Origin: Agromyces mediolanus
GTDB taxonomy: Bacteria > Actinomycetota > Actinomycetes > Actinomycetales > Microbacteriaceae
Direction: 5' to 3'
Length of the DNA stretch: 64,000 bases
Assembly: GCF_014648575.1 (NCBI RefSeq)
Contig: NZ_BMRJ01000001.1
Location: 1,313,421 to 1,377,420, forward strand
Shown piece by piece: positions 21,269-30,058 of the stretch. Within the stretch, counting starts at the first letter, position 1. Each line of letters opens with the position of its first letter. The notes under the pieces were generated by a model. The model ran no database searches, was not told where the DNA came from, and saw only the letters and a program-made list of their open reading frames with translations. Made by a program: the position numbers and the translations under genes.

Positions 21269-22893
21269 GCCTCCCCCTCGCCCCGAAGCCCGCCATCCGA
21301 CGCTTCCACCAGGCCCGCTGGGACGAACCCGTCATCTTCGAGCTCTCGACGCCCGGCGAGCGCGGCCTGCTCGTGCCCGCCGTCGAGCCCGGTGTCCGCG
21401 ACGCCGTCGGCGACGTGCTCGCCGAGCTGCCCGCCGGCCTCCGCCGGGCGACCCCGCCCGCGCTGCCCGAGATGGCGCAGATGCGGGTGCTGAAGCACTA
21501 CCTGCGGCTCTCCCAGGAGAACCTCGGCGCCGACCTGAACGTCGACATCGGCCAGGGCACCTGCACGATGAAGTACTCGCCGAAGATCAACGACCAGCTC
21601 GTCGCGACCCCGCAGCTCACCGCGATGCACCCCCTGCAGGACCCGGCCGACGCGCAGGGCGTGCTCGAGATCGTGTGGCGGCTCGAACGGATGCTGGCGG
21701 AGATCTCCGGCATGGACGAGGTCTCGCTGCAGACCCAGGGCGGCTCCGCCGCGATCTGGGCGAACATCGCCATGATCCGCGCCTACCACGAGGCGAACGG
21801 CGAGGGGGAGCAGCGCCGCGAGGTCATCACCACCATCTTCAGCCACCCCTCGAACGCCGCCGCCGCGAAGGCCGCCGGCTACGAGGTCATCACCGTCCAC
21901 CCCGACGCCGACGGCTACCCGGACCTCGCCGCCCTGAAGGCGGCGCTCTCGCCGCGGACCGCGGCGATCATGGTCACGAACCCCGAGGACACCGGCATCT
22001 ACAACCCGGCGATCACGGAGTGGGTGGATGCCGCGCACGCCGTGGGCGCCCTCGCCTCCTACGACCAGGCGAACGCCAACGGCATCCTCGGCATCACCCG
22101 GGCGCGCGACGCCGGCTTCGACGTCTGCCACTTCAACCTGCACAAGACGTTCTCGACGCCGCACGGCTGCGGCGGGCCCGGCTCCGGCGCGAACGCCGTG
22201 AGCGCGGCGCTGGCGCCGTTCCTGCCCGGCCCGCGGATCGTGCGGGTGGGCGAGGGCGACGACGCCCGCTTCGAGGTGCGAGACGCCGGCCCGCAGTCGA
22301 TCGGCACGGTCGCGCCCTTCTTCGGCGTCGTGCCGAACCTGGTCCGCGCCTACGCCTGGATCATGGCGCTCGGCGCGGACGGGCTCCTCGCCGCCGCCGA
22401 GACCGCCGTGCTGAACAACAACTACCTGCTCGCGAAGGTGCTGGAGATCCCCGGTGCGTCCGCGCCGTACGCGCGCGGCCGCCGGCGCATCGAGCAGGTG
22501 CGCTACTCCTGGCAGGAGCTGTACGAGGAGACCGGCATCAGCTCCGAGGAGATCGGCGTGCGGATGTCGGACTTCGGCATGCACTACTGGACGAGCCACC
22601 ACCCCTACGTGGTGCCCCAGCCGTTCACCCTCGAGCCGACCGAGTCGTACTCGAAGTCCGAGCTCGACGAGTACGTCGCCGCGCTCGCCGAGGTGGCCCG
22701 CGAGGCCCGGGAGACCCCGGAGATCGTGCGCACCGCGCCGCACCGGCAGAGCGTGCACCACACCCACCACGACGATCTCGACGACCCCGAGCGCTGGGCC
22801 GTGACGTGGCGCGCGTACCTGCGGAAGTACCCCGAGGTGGCGGCTCGTCTGGCGGGCGAGCCCGAACCGGCGGCCGACGCCTCAGCGGCCTGA
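21265..22893 (+). CDS. GcvPB-like PLP-dependent decarboxylase subunit, divergent
   Basis: Homologue of glycine dehydrogenase subunit 2, which holds the PLP lysine, here K294 in FNLHKTFSTPHGCGG. It has 542 residues, about 40-50 more than usual, with an extended His/Asp-containing C-terminus. The family's QPAAGAHGE segment is replaced by QTQGGSAAIWAN and the YYDGANLNA segment by SYDQANANG. No gcvH, gcvT or lpd is in this window. Together with the upstream gene it probably forms an alpha2beta2-like decarboxylase, perhaps for an amino acid other than glycine. Confidence 0.8.
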   Translation: MSLPLAPKPAIRRFHQARWDEPVIFELSTPGERGLLVPAVEPGVRDAVGDVLAELPAGLRRATPPALPEMAQMRVLKHYLRLSQENLGADLNVDIGQGTCTMKYSPKINDQLVATPQLTAMHPLQDPADAQGVLEIVWRLERMLAEISGMDEVSLQTQGGSAAIWANIAMIRAYHEANGEGEQRREVITTIFSHPSNAAAAKAAGYEVITVHPDADGYPDLAALKAALSPRTAAIMVTNPEDTGIYNPAITEWVDAAHAVGALASYDQANANGILGITRARDAGFDVCHFNLHKTFSTPHGCGGPGSGANAVSAALAPFLPGPRIVRVGEGDDARFEVRDAGPQSIGTVAPFFGVVPNLVRAYAWIMALGADGLLAAAETAVLNNNYLLAKVLEIPGASAPYARGRRRIEQVRYSWQELYEETGISSEEIGVRMSDFGMHYWTSHHPYVVPQPFTLEPTESYSKSELDEYVAALAEVAREARETPEIVRTAPHRQSVHHTHHDDLDDPERWAVTWRAYLRKYPEVAARLAGEPEPAADASAA

Positions 22894-22895
22894 CC

Positions 22896-24077
22896 GTGCT
22901 CGGCCTCGTGGTGAACCCCGTCGCCGGCGTCGGCGGCCCGGCGGGGCTCGGCGGCTCCGACGGGGTCGCCGTGCAGGCCAGCGCGGCCGAGCGCGGCGCG
23001 CAGCCGCGGGCGGGGGAGCGGGCGCGGCTCGCCCTCGAGCTCGTCCGCGAGGCGACAGGCGGGCCGCTCGAGGTGCTGACGGCGGCGGGGCCCATGGGCG
23101 AGGACGCGGTGCTCGCCGCCGGGCTCGTGCCGCGGATCGTCATGCGACCGGGTGCTGCGACGGGTCCGGCCGACACCGTCTCGGCCGTGCGCGCGCTCAC
23201 CGACGCGGGGGCCGGGCTCGTGCTCTTCGCCGGCGGCGACGGTACGGCCAGGGACGTCGCCACGGCCCTCGACGCGCGTCGCGACGAGGGCGGTGCCCGC
23301 GTCGCCGCCCTCGGCATCCCCGCCGGCGTCAAGATGTACTCGCCGGTCTTCGCCGTGAGTCCGCGAGCCGCCGGCGCGCTCGCCGCGGCCTGGCTCGACG
23401 GCGGGCTGCCGGTCGAGGAGCGCGAGGTGCTCGACCTCGACGAGGACGAGCTGCGTCGCGGCCGGGTCGAACCGCGCCTGCACGCGGCCATGCCCGTGCC
23501 GGTCCGGCCGGGGCGGACTCAGGCGCGCAAGGCGGCGACCCCGGTGAGCGAGGCGGCGGCCGTCGCAGCCGCAGTCGACGGCGCGCTCCGGCTGCTGCAG
23601 CCGGGCGTACGGTATCTGCTCGGCCCCGGCGGTACGACCGCGGAGCTCGCGCGTCGGCTCGGCGTGCCGAAGACGAGGCTGGGCGTCGACGTCGTGCTCG
23701 ACGGGCGACTCCTCCGGGCCGCCGCGAGCGAGGCGGAGCTCGTCGAGGAGATCGCGGCGGGGCCCGCCCGGGCCGTCGTCTCGATCATCGGCGGGCAGGG
23801 CTTCCTGCTCGGCCGCGGCAACCAGCAGCTCTCCGCGCGCGTGCTCCGGGCTCTCGGCGCGGAGCCGCTGCTCGTCGTCGCCCCCGAGCAGAAGCTCGTC
23901 GAGCTCGGCGGGCGGCCGCTGCTCGTCGACACCGGCGACCCCGGCGTGGACCGCGGCCTCGCGGGCTTCGTCCGCGTCGTCACCGGCCCGGGCACGAGCA
24001 GCATCTACCCTGTCAACGCACCAGACGCCGAGGCATCCCCCGTCTCGCGAACCGAAGGAGAAGGCCATGCGCCTTGA
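22896..24077 (+). CDS. ATP-NAD kinase-fold protein, AcoX-like
   Basis: A 393-residue protein with the NAD-kinase/diacylglycerol-kinase fold: LGLVVNPVAGVGGPAG at the start, LFAGGDGTARDVATAL (the GGDG signature near residue 112), GIPAGVKMYSPVFAVSP, and a C-terminal half with LLGPGGTTAELARRLG and IIGGQGFLLGRGNQQLSARVL. This is the AcoX-type subgroup, whose biochemical role is unsettled. It starts at a GTG 2 bp after the previous stop and overlaps the SDR gene by 11 bp. Confidence 0.8.
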   Translation: MLGLVVNPVAGVGGPAGLGGSDGVAVQASAAERGAQPRAGERARLALELVREATGGPLEVLTAAGPMGEDAVLAAGLVPRIVMRPGAATGPADTVSAVRALTDAGAGLVLFAGGDGTARDVATALDARRDEGGARVAALGIPAGVKMYSPVFAVSPRAAGALAAAWLDGGLPVEEREVLDLDEDELRRGRVEPRLHAAMPVPVRPGRTQARKAATPVSEAAAVAAAVDGALRLLQPGVRYLLGPGGTTAELARRLGVPKTRLGVDVVLDGRLLRAAASEAELVEEIAAGPARAVVSIIGGQGFLLGRGNQQLSARVLRALGAEPLLVVAPEQKLVELGGRPLLVDTGDPGVDRGLAGFVRVVTGPGTSSIYPVNAPDAEASPVSRTEGEGHAP

Positions 24078-24825
24078 GAACAAGCAGGCCATCGTCACGG
24101 GCGGCGCGGGCGGCATCGGCCGCGCCTCCTCGCTCGCCCTCGCGGCGGAGGGCGCGAGGGTCGCCGTCGTCGACCTCGACGGCGCAGCCGCCGAGCGCGT
24201 CGCCGAGGAGATCCGCGCCGCGGGCGGCGAGGCCATCGCGATCGCCGCCGACGTGTCGAGCGAGCCCGACATCGAGCGCGTGGTGCGCGAGACGCAGGCC
24301 GCGTTCGGCGGCATCGACGTCGTCTTCAACAACGCGGGCATCATCCGCCGCACCACCGCCGTCGAGACGACCGTCGAGGAGTGGGACCGGGTGTTCGGCG
24401 TGAACGTGCGCTCCATCTTCCTGATGTGCAAGCACGTCGTGCCCGTCATGGCCGCGGCGGGCGGCGGCTCGATCGTGAACACGGGCTCCGGCTGGGGACT
24501 GAAGGGCGGCGGGCAGGCGATCTCGTACTGCGCGTCGAAGGGCGCCGTCGTGAACATGACCCGGGCGCTCGCCATCGACCACGGGCCGCAGGGCATCCGG
24601 GTGAACTCGGTGAACCCGGGCGACGTGAACACGGGGATGCTCCGCGAGGAGGCGCGCCAGCTCGGCCAGGCCGAGGACGGCTTCCTCGCCGAGGCCGCCG
24701 ACCGGCCGCTGCGCCGCATGGGCGAGCCCCGCGAGATCGCCTCCGCGGTGGTCTGGCTCGCGAGCGACGAGTCGAGCTACGTGACGGGTTCCGCGCTCGT
24801 CGTCGACGGCGGCGGCATCGCCTGA
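24067..24825 (+). CDS. Short-chain dehydrogenase/reductase
   Basis: A 252-residue classical SDR. The NAD(P)-binding TGGAGGIGRA starts near residue 10, with an acidic residue after beta-2 (VVDLDG) that favours NAD(H). The NNAG motif (FNNAGII) is near residue 89, and the catalytic Ser, YCASK Tyr and Lys lie around residues 140-160. AAGGAG precedes the ATG. It is the last gene of the GH42/GcvP-like operon. The substrate is unknown; a hydroxy-acid or sugar-derived alcohol is plausible. Confidence 0.88.
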   Translation: MRLENKQAIVTGGAGGIGRASSLALAAEGARVAVVDLDGAAAERVAEEIRAAGGEAIAIAADVSSEPDIERVVRETQAAFGGIDVVFNNAGIIRRTTAVETTVEEWDRVFGVNVRSIFLMCKHVVPVMAAAGGGSIVNTGSGWGLKGGGQAISYCASKGAVVNMTRALAIDHGPQGIRVNSVNPGDVNTGMLREEARQLGQAEDGFLAEAADRPLRRMGEPREIASAVVWLASDESSYVTGSALVVDGGGIA

Positions 24826-24830
24826 GGCGC

Positions 24831-24866
24831 GGCCCCGGATGCGCGTCCGCGCGCGCATCCGGGGCC
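24831..24866 (+). terminator. Strong hairpin ending the GH42/GcvP-like operon
   Basis: Perfect 15-bp arms (GGCCCCGGATGCGCG and CGCGCATCCGGGGCC) with a 6-nt loop, starting 6 bp after the SDR stop. The 3' arm ends one base before the -10 box of the next gene. Confidence 0.75.
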
Positions 24867-24879
24867 TAGGCTCTGAGCA
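24867..24879 (+). promoter_or_regulatory. -10 box of the sensor kinase gene, probable leaderless start
   Basis: TAGGCT (24867-24872), then 6 nt, then the ATG at 24879. The region where a -35 would lie is occupied by the preceding terminator hairpin. Confidence 0.55.
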
Positions 24880-26519
24880 TGTCGGGAGCGGGGGACTCGC
24901 GGCGCGCCGGCGCCACGTTCGACCGTTCCGTCGTCCTCTCGCAGCTGCTCTTCGGCGCGGTCCTCGTGACCGCCGTGTTCACGTTGCTGCTGTTCTCGCC
25001 GGTCGCGCTCACGAAGCCGATCGCCATCGTCGCGGTGGCGCTCGTCTTCACGGCGACCGGGGTGGCGATCATCGTCCCGTGGCACCGTTTCCCACGGGCG
25101 CTCGTGATGGCCCTGCCGATCGTCGACATCCTCGCGATCGGGCTCATCCGCATCGCCGAGCCGGCCGCGGGCGTGGGACTGCTCTGGTTCTTCCCGACGA
25201 TCTGGCTCGCGAGCTATTTCGGGCTCACGGGGGCGATCATCGCGGTCGCCACCTCCTCGGCGCTCGTGTGGATCTCGGAGCTCGTGAGCGAGCGGGCGTT
25301 CACCGCCGTCAGCGTGCCCTCCGTGGTGCTCCTGCCGATCGTGCTGAGCTTCATCGCGACGAGCACCGTCCTGAGCTCCCGCCGAGCCGGCGCGCAGCGG
25401 GTGCTGCTGCGCACGCAGGCGAAGCAGCTGGAGCGGGCGCTCCGCCGCGCGAACAAGCAGGAGGAACGGCTCGCCGAGGTGCTGAACGCCGTCGACTTCG
25501 GGGTCGTGCGGCTCGATCGCGACGGCCGCGGCGGCGTCATGAACACCGCTTACGCGAAGCTCTACGGCCTCGACGTCGCCGACCCCGACGCCGCCCGCGA
25601 CGGCGTCGCCTTCGCCGCGGACCGCGCGACGCCGCTCAGCCGGGCCGAACTGCCGTTCAACCGTGCCGCCGCCGGCCAGGAGTTCGACGACGAGGTCACC
25701 TGGATCCCGGGCGAGGGCAGCGAGCTGCGCGCCGTCTCCGTCACCGCCAGGCGCCTCTACGACGAGGACGGCGGCCTCGAGGGCGGCGTCATCGTCGCCC
25801 GGGACATCACCGAGGAGCGGAACGCGGTGCGCGCCCGCGACGACCTCGTCGCCTCCGTCTCGCACGAGCTGCGCACGCCGATGACCTCCGTGCTCGGCTA
25901 CATCGACCTCTCCCTCGACGCCGAGGGGCTGCCGCCGAACGTCACCCGCAACCTCGAGATCATGCAGCGCAACGGCGACCGGATGCTCGAGCTCATCGCC
26001 TCCATCCTGCAGTCGGCGAAGCACGCGGAGGCGCCGGTGCCGCTCGCATTGGCCCCCGTGGACCTGCACGACGTCCTCCGCGACGCCGTCGAGGCCGCGC
26101 AGGCCCGCGCCGACGAGCGCGACATCCGCCTGACCATCACGACGAGCGAGCCGGCCGTCGTCCGCGCCGACGGCTTCCGGCTGCGCCAGGTCGTCGACAA
26201 CCTCGTCTCCAACGCGGTGAAGTACAACCGCCAGGGCGGCGAGGTCATGGTCGGCGCGACGGTCGACGAGGGGATGGCGTGGGTGGTCGTCCGCGACACC
26301 GGCATCGGCATCCCCGAGGCGGAGCTGCCGAAGGTGTTCGAGCGCTTCTTCCGTTCGGGCGGGGTCCGCCAGGGCACGGTGCACGGCAGCGGCCTCGGCC
26401 TCGGCATCGCACGGGAGCTCGTCGAACGCCATGGCGGGGAGATCCACATCGACAGCGAGGAGGGCAGCGGCACGACCGTCATCGTGACCCTGCCCGTCGC
26501 GGGCCCGGAGGACGCATGA
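24879..26519 (+). CDS. Membrane sensor histidine kinase with PAS domain
   Basis: A 546-residue kinase. Five to six membrane segments fill residues 20-165, a short coiled coil follows, then a PAS-like domain (LNAVDFGVVRLDRDG, near residue 200), HisKA with the phospho-His in SVSHELRTPMTSVLGY (near residue 330), and a HATPase domain with N box (VDNLVSNAVKYN), DTGIGIP and GSGLGLGIA. No response regulator is adjacent; the nearest is the OmpR-type regulator ending at 31003 on the other strand, a candidate partner. The stop overlaps the next gene by ATGA. Confidence 0.92.
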   Translation: MSGAGDSRRAGATFDRSVVLSQLLFGAVLVTAVFTLLLFSPVALTKPIAIVAVALVFTATGVAIIVPWHRFPRALVMALPIVDILAIGLIRIAEPAAGVGLLWFFPTIWLASYFGLTGAIIAVATSSALVWISELVSERAFTAVSVPSVVLLPIVLSFIATSTVLSSRRAGAQRVLLRTQAKQLERALRRANKQEERLAEVLNAVDFGVVRLDRDGRGGVMNTAYAKLYGLDVADPDAARDGVAFAADRATPLSRAELPFNRAAAGQEFDDEVTWIPGEGSELRAVSVTARRLYDEDGGLEGGVIVARDITEERNAVRARDDLVASVSHELRTPMTSVLGYIDLSLDAEGLPPNVTRNLEIMQRNGDRMLELIASILQSAKHAEAPVPLALAPVDLHDVLRDAVEAAQARADERDIRLTITTSEPAVVRADGFRLRQVVDNLVSNAVKYNRQGGEVMVGATVDEGMAWVVVRDTGIGIPEAELPKVFERFFRSGGVRQGTVHGSGLGLGIARELVERHGGEIHIDSEEGSGTTVIVTLPVAGPEDA

Positions 26520-27661
26520 CGATCGACCTGTACACCGTCCAGCTCGCGACGAGCACGGTGACGATCATCGCGGGGCTGATGTTCATCCTCGACACCGTGC
26601 TGCGCCGGCCGGACACGGCGGGCCGCCTCTGGGCGGTCTCCTTCATGGGCGGGATGCTCACCTCCATCTCGTACGCGGTGTGGATACTCGTGCCGGGCGC
26701 CTGGTGGGCCGTCGCCGTGGGCAACGGCGCGATGGTGCTGACGGCCGGACTGCTGTGGTGCGGCGCCCGCGCCTTCAACGCGCGCAACGATCTGCTCTGG
26801 GTGCCGCTCGTCGTCGCCACGGGCGCCGGGGTCGCGGTGCTCGCCGAGGGGCCCGACGGCGGCGACTGGGCGGGCGCCCCCCTGCTCTTCCTCGCGCTCG
26901 CGGCCTTCTCCGGACTGGGGGCCGCCGAATCGCTCCGGAAGCCGATGCGCAGCCACTGGGCTGCCCGCGGGCTCACCGTGTCGTTCATCGTCGTCGCGCT
27001 CTTCTACGCCTTCCGCACGGTGGCCTACTTCGTGCTCGGCCCGGACGCGCCCGTGTTCCGCACCTTCTTCGGCAGCGAGGCGGCCGCGTTCGTCATGATG
27101 ACGCTCATCATCGTGATGACGGTCAGCCTCGTCATCCTCCGCTCCGACCGGGTCGGCGACAGCGGGGGAGGCGGGGTCTCGCACTGGTCCGACGACGAGG
27201 TGCTCACCTCGAGCGCCCTGCGCCGCGTGGTCGAGGACCAGCTCGAGCGGGCGAACTTCCACGACGAGCAGCTCGTCTTCCTCCGCGTCGGCCTCGACGA
27301 GGTCGAGTCGATCTACACCGCCTTCGGGCGCTCCGCCGGCTCGGCCCTGGCGGATCGCTTCACCGCGGCCGTGCGGCGCTACGCCCCGCCGACCGCGGCG
27401 ATCGGCACCTTCGACGGCGGCGGCGAACTGCTCGTCGTCGCGCCGTTTCCGCGGATGGCGGACGCGCGACGGGCCGCGATCGCCCTGCAGGGCGGCATCG
27501 GCGAGCAGACCATGGTCGAGGCGGACGGACTGCGGCTCTCGGCGAGCATCGGGATGGCCGGCAGCGACGCCGTGGGCTACGACTTCGACCGCCTGCTGGC
27601 GGCGTCGGGCGAAGCGGCGCAGCGCGCCCGCGAGTCCGGCGGCGACGCGATCGCCGACTAG
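26516..27661 (+). CDS. Membrane protein with a degenerate GGDEF domain
   Basis: A 381-residue protein. Six to seven membrane segments (residues about 8-205) are followed by a cytoplasmic domain whose layout follows GGDEF domains: VEDQLERANFHDEQLVFLRVGLDEVESI, FDGGGELLVVAPF at the active-site loop, and LRLSASIGMAGSDAVGYDFDRLLAASGEAAQRARESGGD. The loop reads GGGEL, not GGDEF, so cyclic-di-GMP synthesis is unlikely. It is translationally coupled to the kinase and probably works with it. The 3' end overlaps the convergent lipoprotein gene by 4 bp. Confidence 0.78.
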   Translation: MTIDLYTVQLATSTVTIIAGLMFILDTVLRRPDTAGRLWAVSFMGGMLTSISYAVWILVPGAWWAVAVGNGAMVLTAGLLWCGARAFNARNDLLWVPLVVATGAGVAVLAEGPDGGDWAGAPLLFLALAAFSGLGAAESLRKPMRSHWAARGLTVSFIVVALFYAFRTVAYFVLGPDAPVFRTFFGSEAAAFVMMTLIIVMTVSLVILRSDRVGDSGGGGVSHWSDDEVLTSSALRRVVEDQLERANFHDEQLVFLRVGLDEVESIYTAFGRSAGSALADRFTAAVRRYAPPTAAIGTFDGGGELLVVAPFPRMADARRAAIALQGGIGEQTMVEADGLRLSASIGMAGSDAVGYDFDRLLAASGEAAQRARESGGDAIAD

Positions 27662-28317
27662 GGTGACGGCGTCTGCGACGGCTCGGCCGTCGCGTCGCCG
27701 CTCGAGATCGCGATGACGAGCGTGTCGACCGCGGTCTGCTTCGCGTAGTCGCTCGAGGTCGGCGTCGACTGCAGCAGCAGCTCGTAGCGCATCGAGAGCT
27801 CGACGCTCGCGGCCCGGGGATCGAGCGGCGGTAGCGTGAACGTCTGGCTGTACGTGTACGGGTCGAGCACGAGGTAGCCGGGCGCGACCGTCGACTGGTC
27901 GACGATGGGGTCGAAGCCGGGCAGCTCGCCGCCGTCGGCGGCCCGCACCACCGGCGTCGCCGTGACGCGCGACAGGTACACCTTCTGCCCGTCCGAGGGC
28001 GTCACCGTCGAGCGCAGCGAGAAGGTGAGCGGCTTCTGCGCGGCCGCCGTCCAGCGGTCCATCGAGAGCGTCGACCAGTAGTCGGCCGTGAGCGTGATCG
28101 CGCCGACCTCCATGGTGCGCGTCGCCGAGCCCGAGGCGAGGTCGTTCTGGATCGGCGCCGGCGGCGCGCTCGTCGCGGGCGGCGTCGAGGCCGGGGCATC
28201 CGTCGGGTTCAGCCAGGGCGGGGCCTGGCAGCCCGCGGTGGCGAGGGCCGCCGCCGAGATCGCGACGATGGCGGCCGCCCGCCGTGCCCGGCCGAGTTCG
28301 CGCGCGCTCGATCGCAT
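27658..28317 (-). CDS. Hypothetical lipoprotein
   Basis: A 219-residue secreted lipoprotein: Arg-rich start, hydrophobic stretch AAAIVAISAAALATAGC with the lipid Cys near residue 30, a Pro/Ala/Thr-rich linker, then a beta-rich domain (SATRTMEVGAITLTADYW; LTFSLRSTVTPSDGQKVYLSRV). I recognise no family. The start ATG has GGGGGAC upstream. It is divergent from the GT2 gene and may be part of the same envelope module. Confidence 0.8.
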   Translation of the reverse strand: MRSSARELGRARRAAAIVAISAAALATAGCQAPPWLNPTDAPASTPPATSAPPAPIQNDLASGSATRTMEVGAITLTADYWSTLSMDRWTAAAQKPLTFSLRSTVTPSDGQKVYLSRVTATPVVRAADGGELPGFDPIVDQSTVAPGYLVLDPYTYSQTFTLPPLDPRAASVELSMRYELLLQSTPTSSDYAKQTAVDTLVIAISSGDATAEPSQTPSP

Positions 28318-28471
28318 CCGTCCCCCAGAGTCCCGAATCTTGAGCAGATCTTGAGGCGACGCTATCGCATCCCAAGGTTCCCGCTGCGGTCGGCCCGCCA
28401 GACTCGATCCTGTTGGAGCGGGGACGCTGCAGCCGATGAATACCCACGAAGTCGAAACGAAAGGCCACGTC

Positions 28472-29959
28472 ATGACCGACACCGCACTCCACCGGCCCAC
28501 CCCCGGGGCCGATGCCGCGGTGTCGGCGACCCGAGCGCGGCCGCTGCACACCGACACACCCGAAGTCGCTCCGCAGTTCGATGACTTCGCCGCCGTCGTC
28601 GACACCATCACGGTGTCACGGGCGAGCATCGGATGCATCGTCCCCGCCTACAACGAGGAGGAGTCGATCGGGCAGGTGCTCGAGTCGCTCCTCGGGCAGA
28701 CCCGACTGCCCGACGTCATCCACGTCGTGGTGAACAACTCGACCGACCGCACGGTCGAGCGAGCCGCCGCCTACGCCGGCCTGCACGTCCGCGAGGACGA
28801 CGGCGTGGAGCAGTTCACCGAGGTGTTCATCCACGACATCGGCGAGAACCCCGACAAGAAAGTCGGCGCGCTGAACTACGGCTACTCGCTCGTCGAGGGC
28901 ATGGACTTCATGCTCGGCGTCGACGGCGACACCGTCGCCGACCCGCAGGCCGTCGAATTCCTCGAGGCCGAGATCGCCTCGGACAGCCGCATCGGCGGCA
29001 TCTCGGCGATCTACTCGATCGACGACCGCCCGTTCTCCGGCGTCGTCGCGCCGTTCCTCATCGCCGGCCAGCGCGCCCAGTTCGCGGCCTTCAACATGCA
29101 GAACATGCTGCGCGGCCGCAACATGGCCGTGCTCGGCGGTCAGTACTCGATCTTCTCCACCAAGGCCCTGCGCGACGCGATGACCGCGAATCGTCAGGTC
29201 ACCCCCTGGGTGAAGGACAGCGAGGTCGAGGACTCCCTGCTCTCGCTGCAGATCAAGAGCGCCGGCTACCTCACGAAGATCTCCGCCCGCGCCCGCGCCG
29301 ACGTCGGCGGCATGACGACCCTGCGCTCGCTCGACGCGCAGCAGGTGAAGTGGAACTACGGCGCCATCGAGCTGATGTGGCCCGGCCAGCGCGGCGACAC
29401 CAAGGGGCAGCCGTTCCACCCGAACCTGCGCCTGCGCTGGCTCGAGAACCTCTCGATGGCCACGAACGCGATCACGCGCATCCTGTTCCTCGTGCTGCTC
29501 GCCGGCTCGCTCTCGATCAACGCCTTCGTGTTCAGCCCGATCTGGCTGATCCCGCCGGTGGTCGCGATCCTGCTGAACGTGCGCATCGCGCTGTCGATGA
29601 AGCACCGCACGGCGAAGGACATCCTCTTCGCGGCGCTGCTCGTGCCCGCCGAGGTCTACATGTGGATCCGGCTCGGCCACTTCGCCCGTGCCTGGGTCAA
29701 GTTCGCCTCGCGCAAGCAGGTCGACAACTGGGCCGAGCAGGCCAAAGCCGAGCGGGGCGGCGGCCACGCCTACCTGACCCCGCTCCTCGTCGGCCTCGCG
29801 ATCGTCATCGCGATGGTCGCGATCTGGACGCAGCTGAGCCCCGTGGTGCAGTCCTCGATCCTCTGGATCGGCTGGCCCGTGCTCGGCACGATCACGGTGC
29901 TGCAGACGCTCGGCATGTTCGGCAAGCTCGTGCGCCGCCAGCACGGCTACCGTGTCTGA
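28472..29959 (+). CDS. Glycosyltransferase family 2, membrane polysaccharide synthase
   Basis: Processive-type GT2 enzyme, 495 residues. The catalytic domain shows IGCIVPAYNEEESIGQVLESLL, VVVNNSTD and the DxD-like LGVDGDTVAD (near residue 140), with an acceptor-site TPWVKDSEVEDSLLSLQ. Four membrane segments lie after residue 325, as in cellulose, hyaluronan and poly-GlcNAc synthases. The start at 28472 has AAAGG upstream; an in-frame ATG at 28436 has no ribosome binding site. With the GH6 lipoprotein downstream it suggests a cellulose-like or other beta-glucan export locus. Confidence 0.88.
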   Translation: MTDTALHRPTPGADAAVSATRARPLHTDTPEVAPQFDDFAAVVDTITVSRASIGCIVPAYNEEESIGQVLESLLGQTRLPDVIHVVVNNSTDRTVERAAAYAGLHVREDDGVEQFTEVFIHDIGENPDKKVGALNYGYSLVEGMDFMLGVDGDTVADPQAVEFLEAEIASDSRIGGISAIYSIDDRPFSGVVAPFLIAGQRAQFAAFNMQNMLRGRNMAVLGGQYSIFSTKALRDAMTANRQVTPWVKDSEVEDSLLSLQIKSAGYLTKISARARADVGGMTTLRSLDAQQVKWNYGAIELMWPGQRGDTKGQPFHPNLRLRWLENLSMATNAITRILFLVLLAGSLSINAFVFSPIWLIPPVVAILLNVRIALSMKHRTAKDILFAALLVPAEVYMWIRLGHFARAWVKFASRKQVDNWAEQAKAERGGGHAYLTPLLVGLAIVIAMVAIWTQLSPVVQSSILWIGWPVLGTITVLQTLGMFGKLVRRQHGYRV

Positions 29960-29997
29960 GCTCGGCTGAATCCCCCCCCCGGGACCCGAACGTCGAG

Positions 29998-30027
29998 CGG
30001 CCCGCCAGGCGACTGCCCGGCGGGCCG
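29998..30027. terminator. Hairpin between convergent genes
   Basis: Arms CGGCCCGCC and GGCGGGCCG with a partly paired 12-nt middle, placed between the convergent GT2 and response-regulator genes, so it may work in both directions. A run of C residues lies at about 29972. Confidence 0.6.
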
Positions 30028-30058
30028 TCCGGCGTCCGGCCGCGGTCGGCGGCGGGGG

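Noticed and set aside
28436-28471. Earlier ATG start for the GT2 gene
   Set aside because: No ribosome binding site upstream of 28436; AAAGG precedes 28472.
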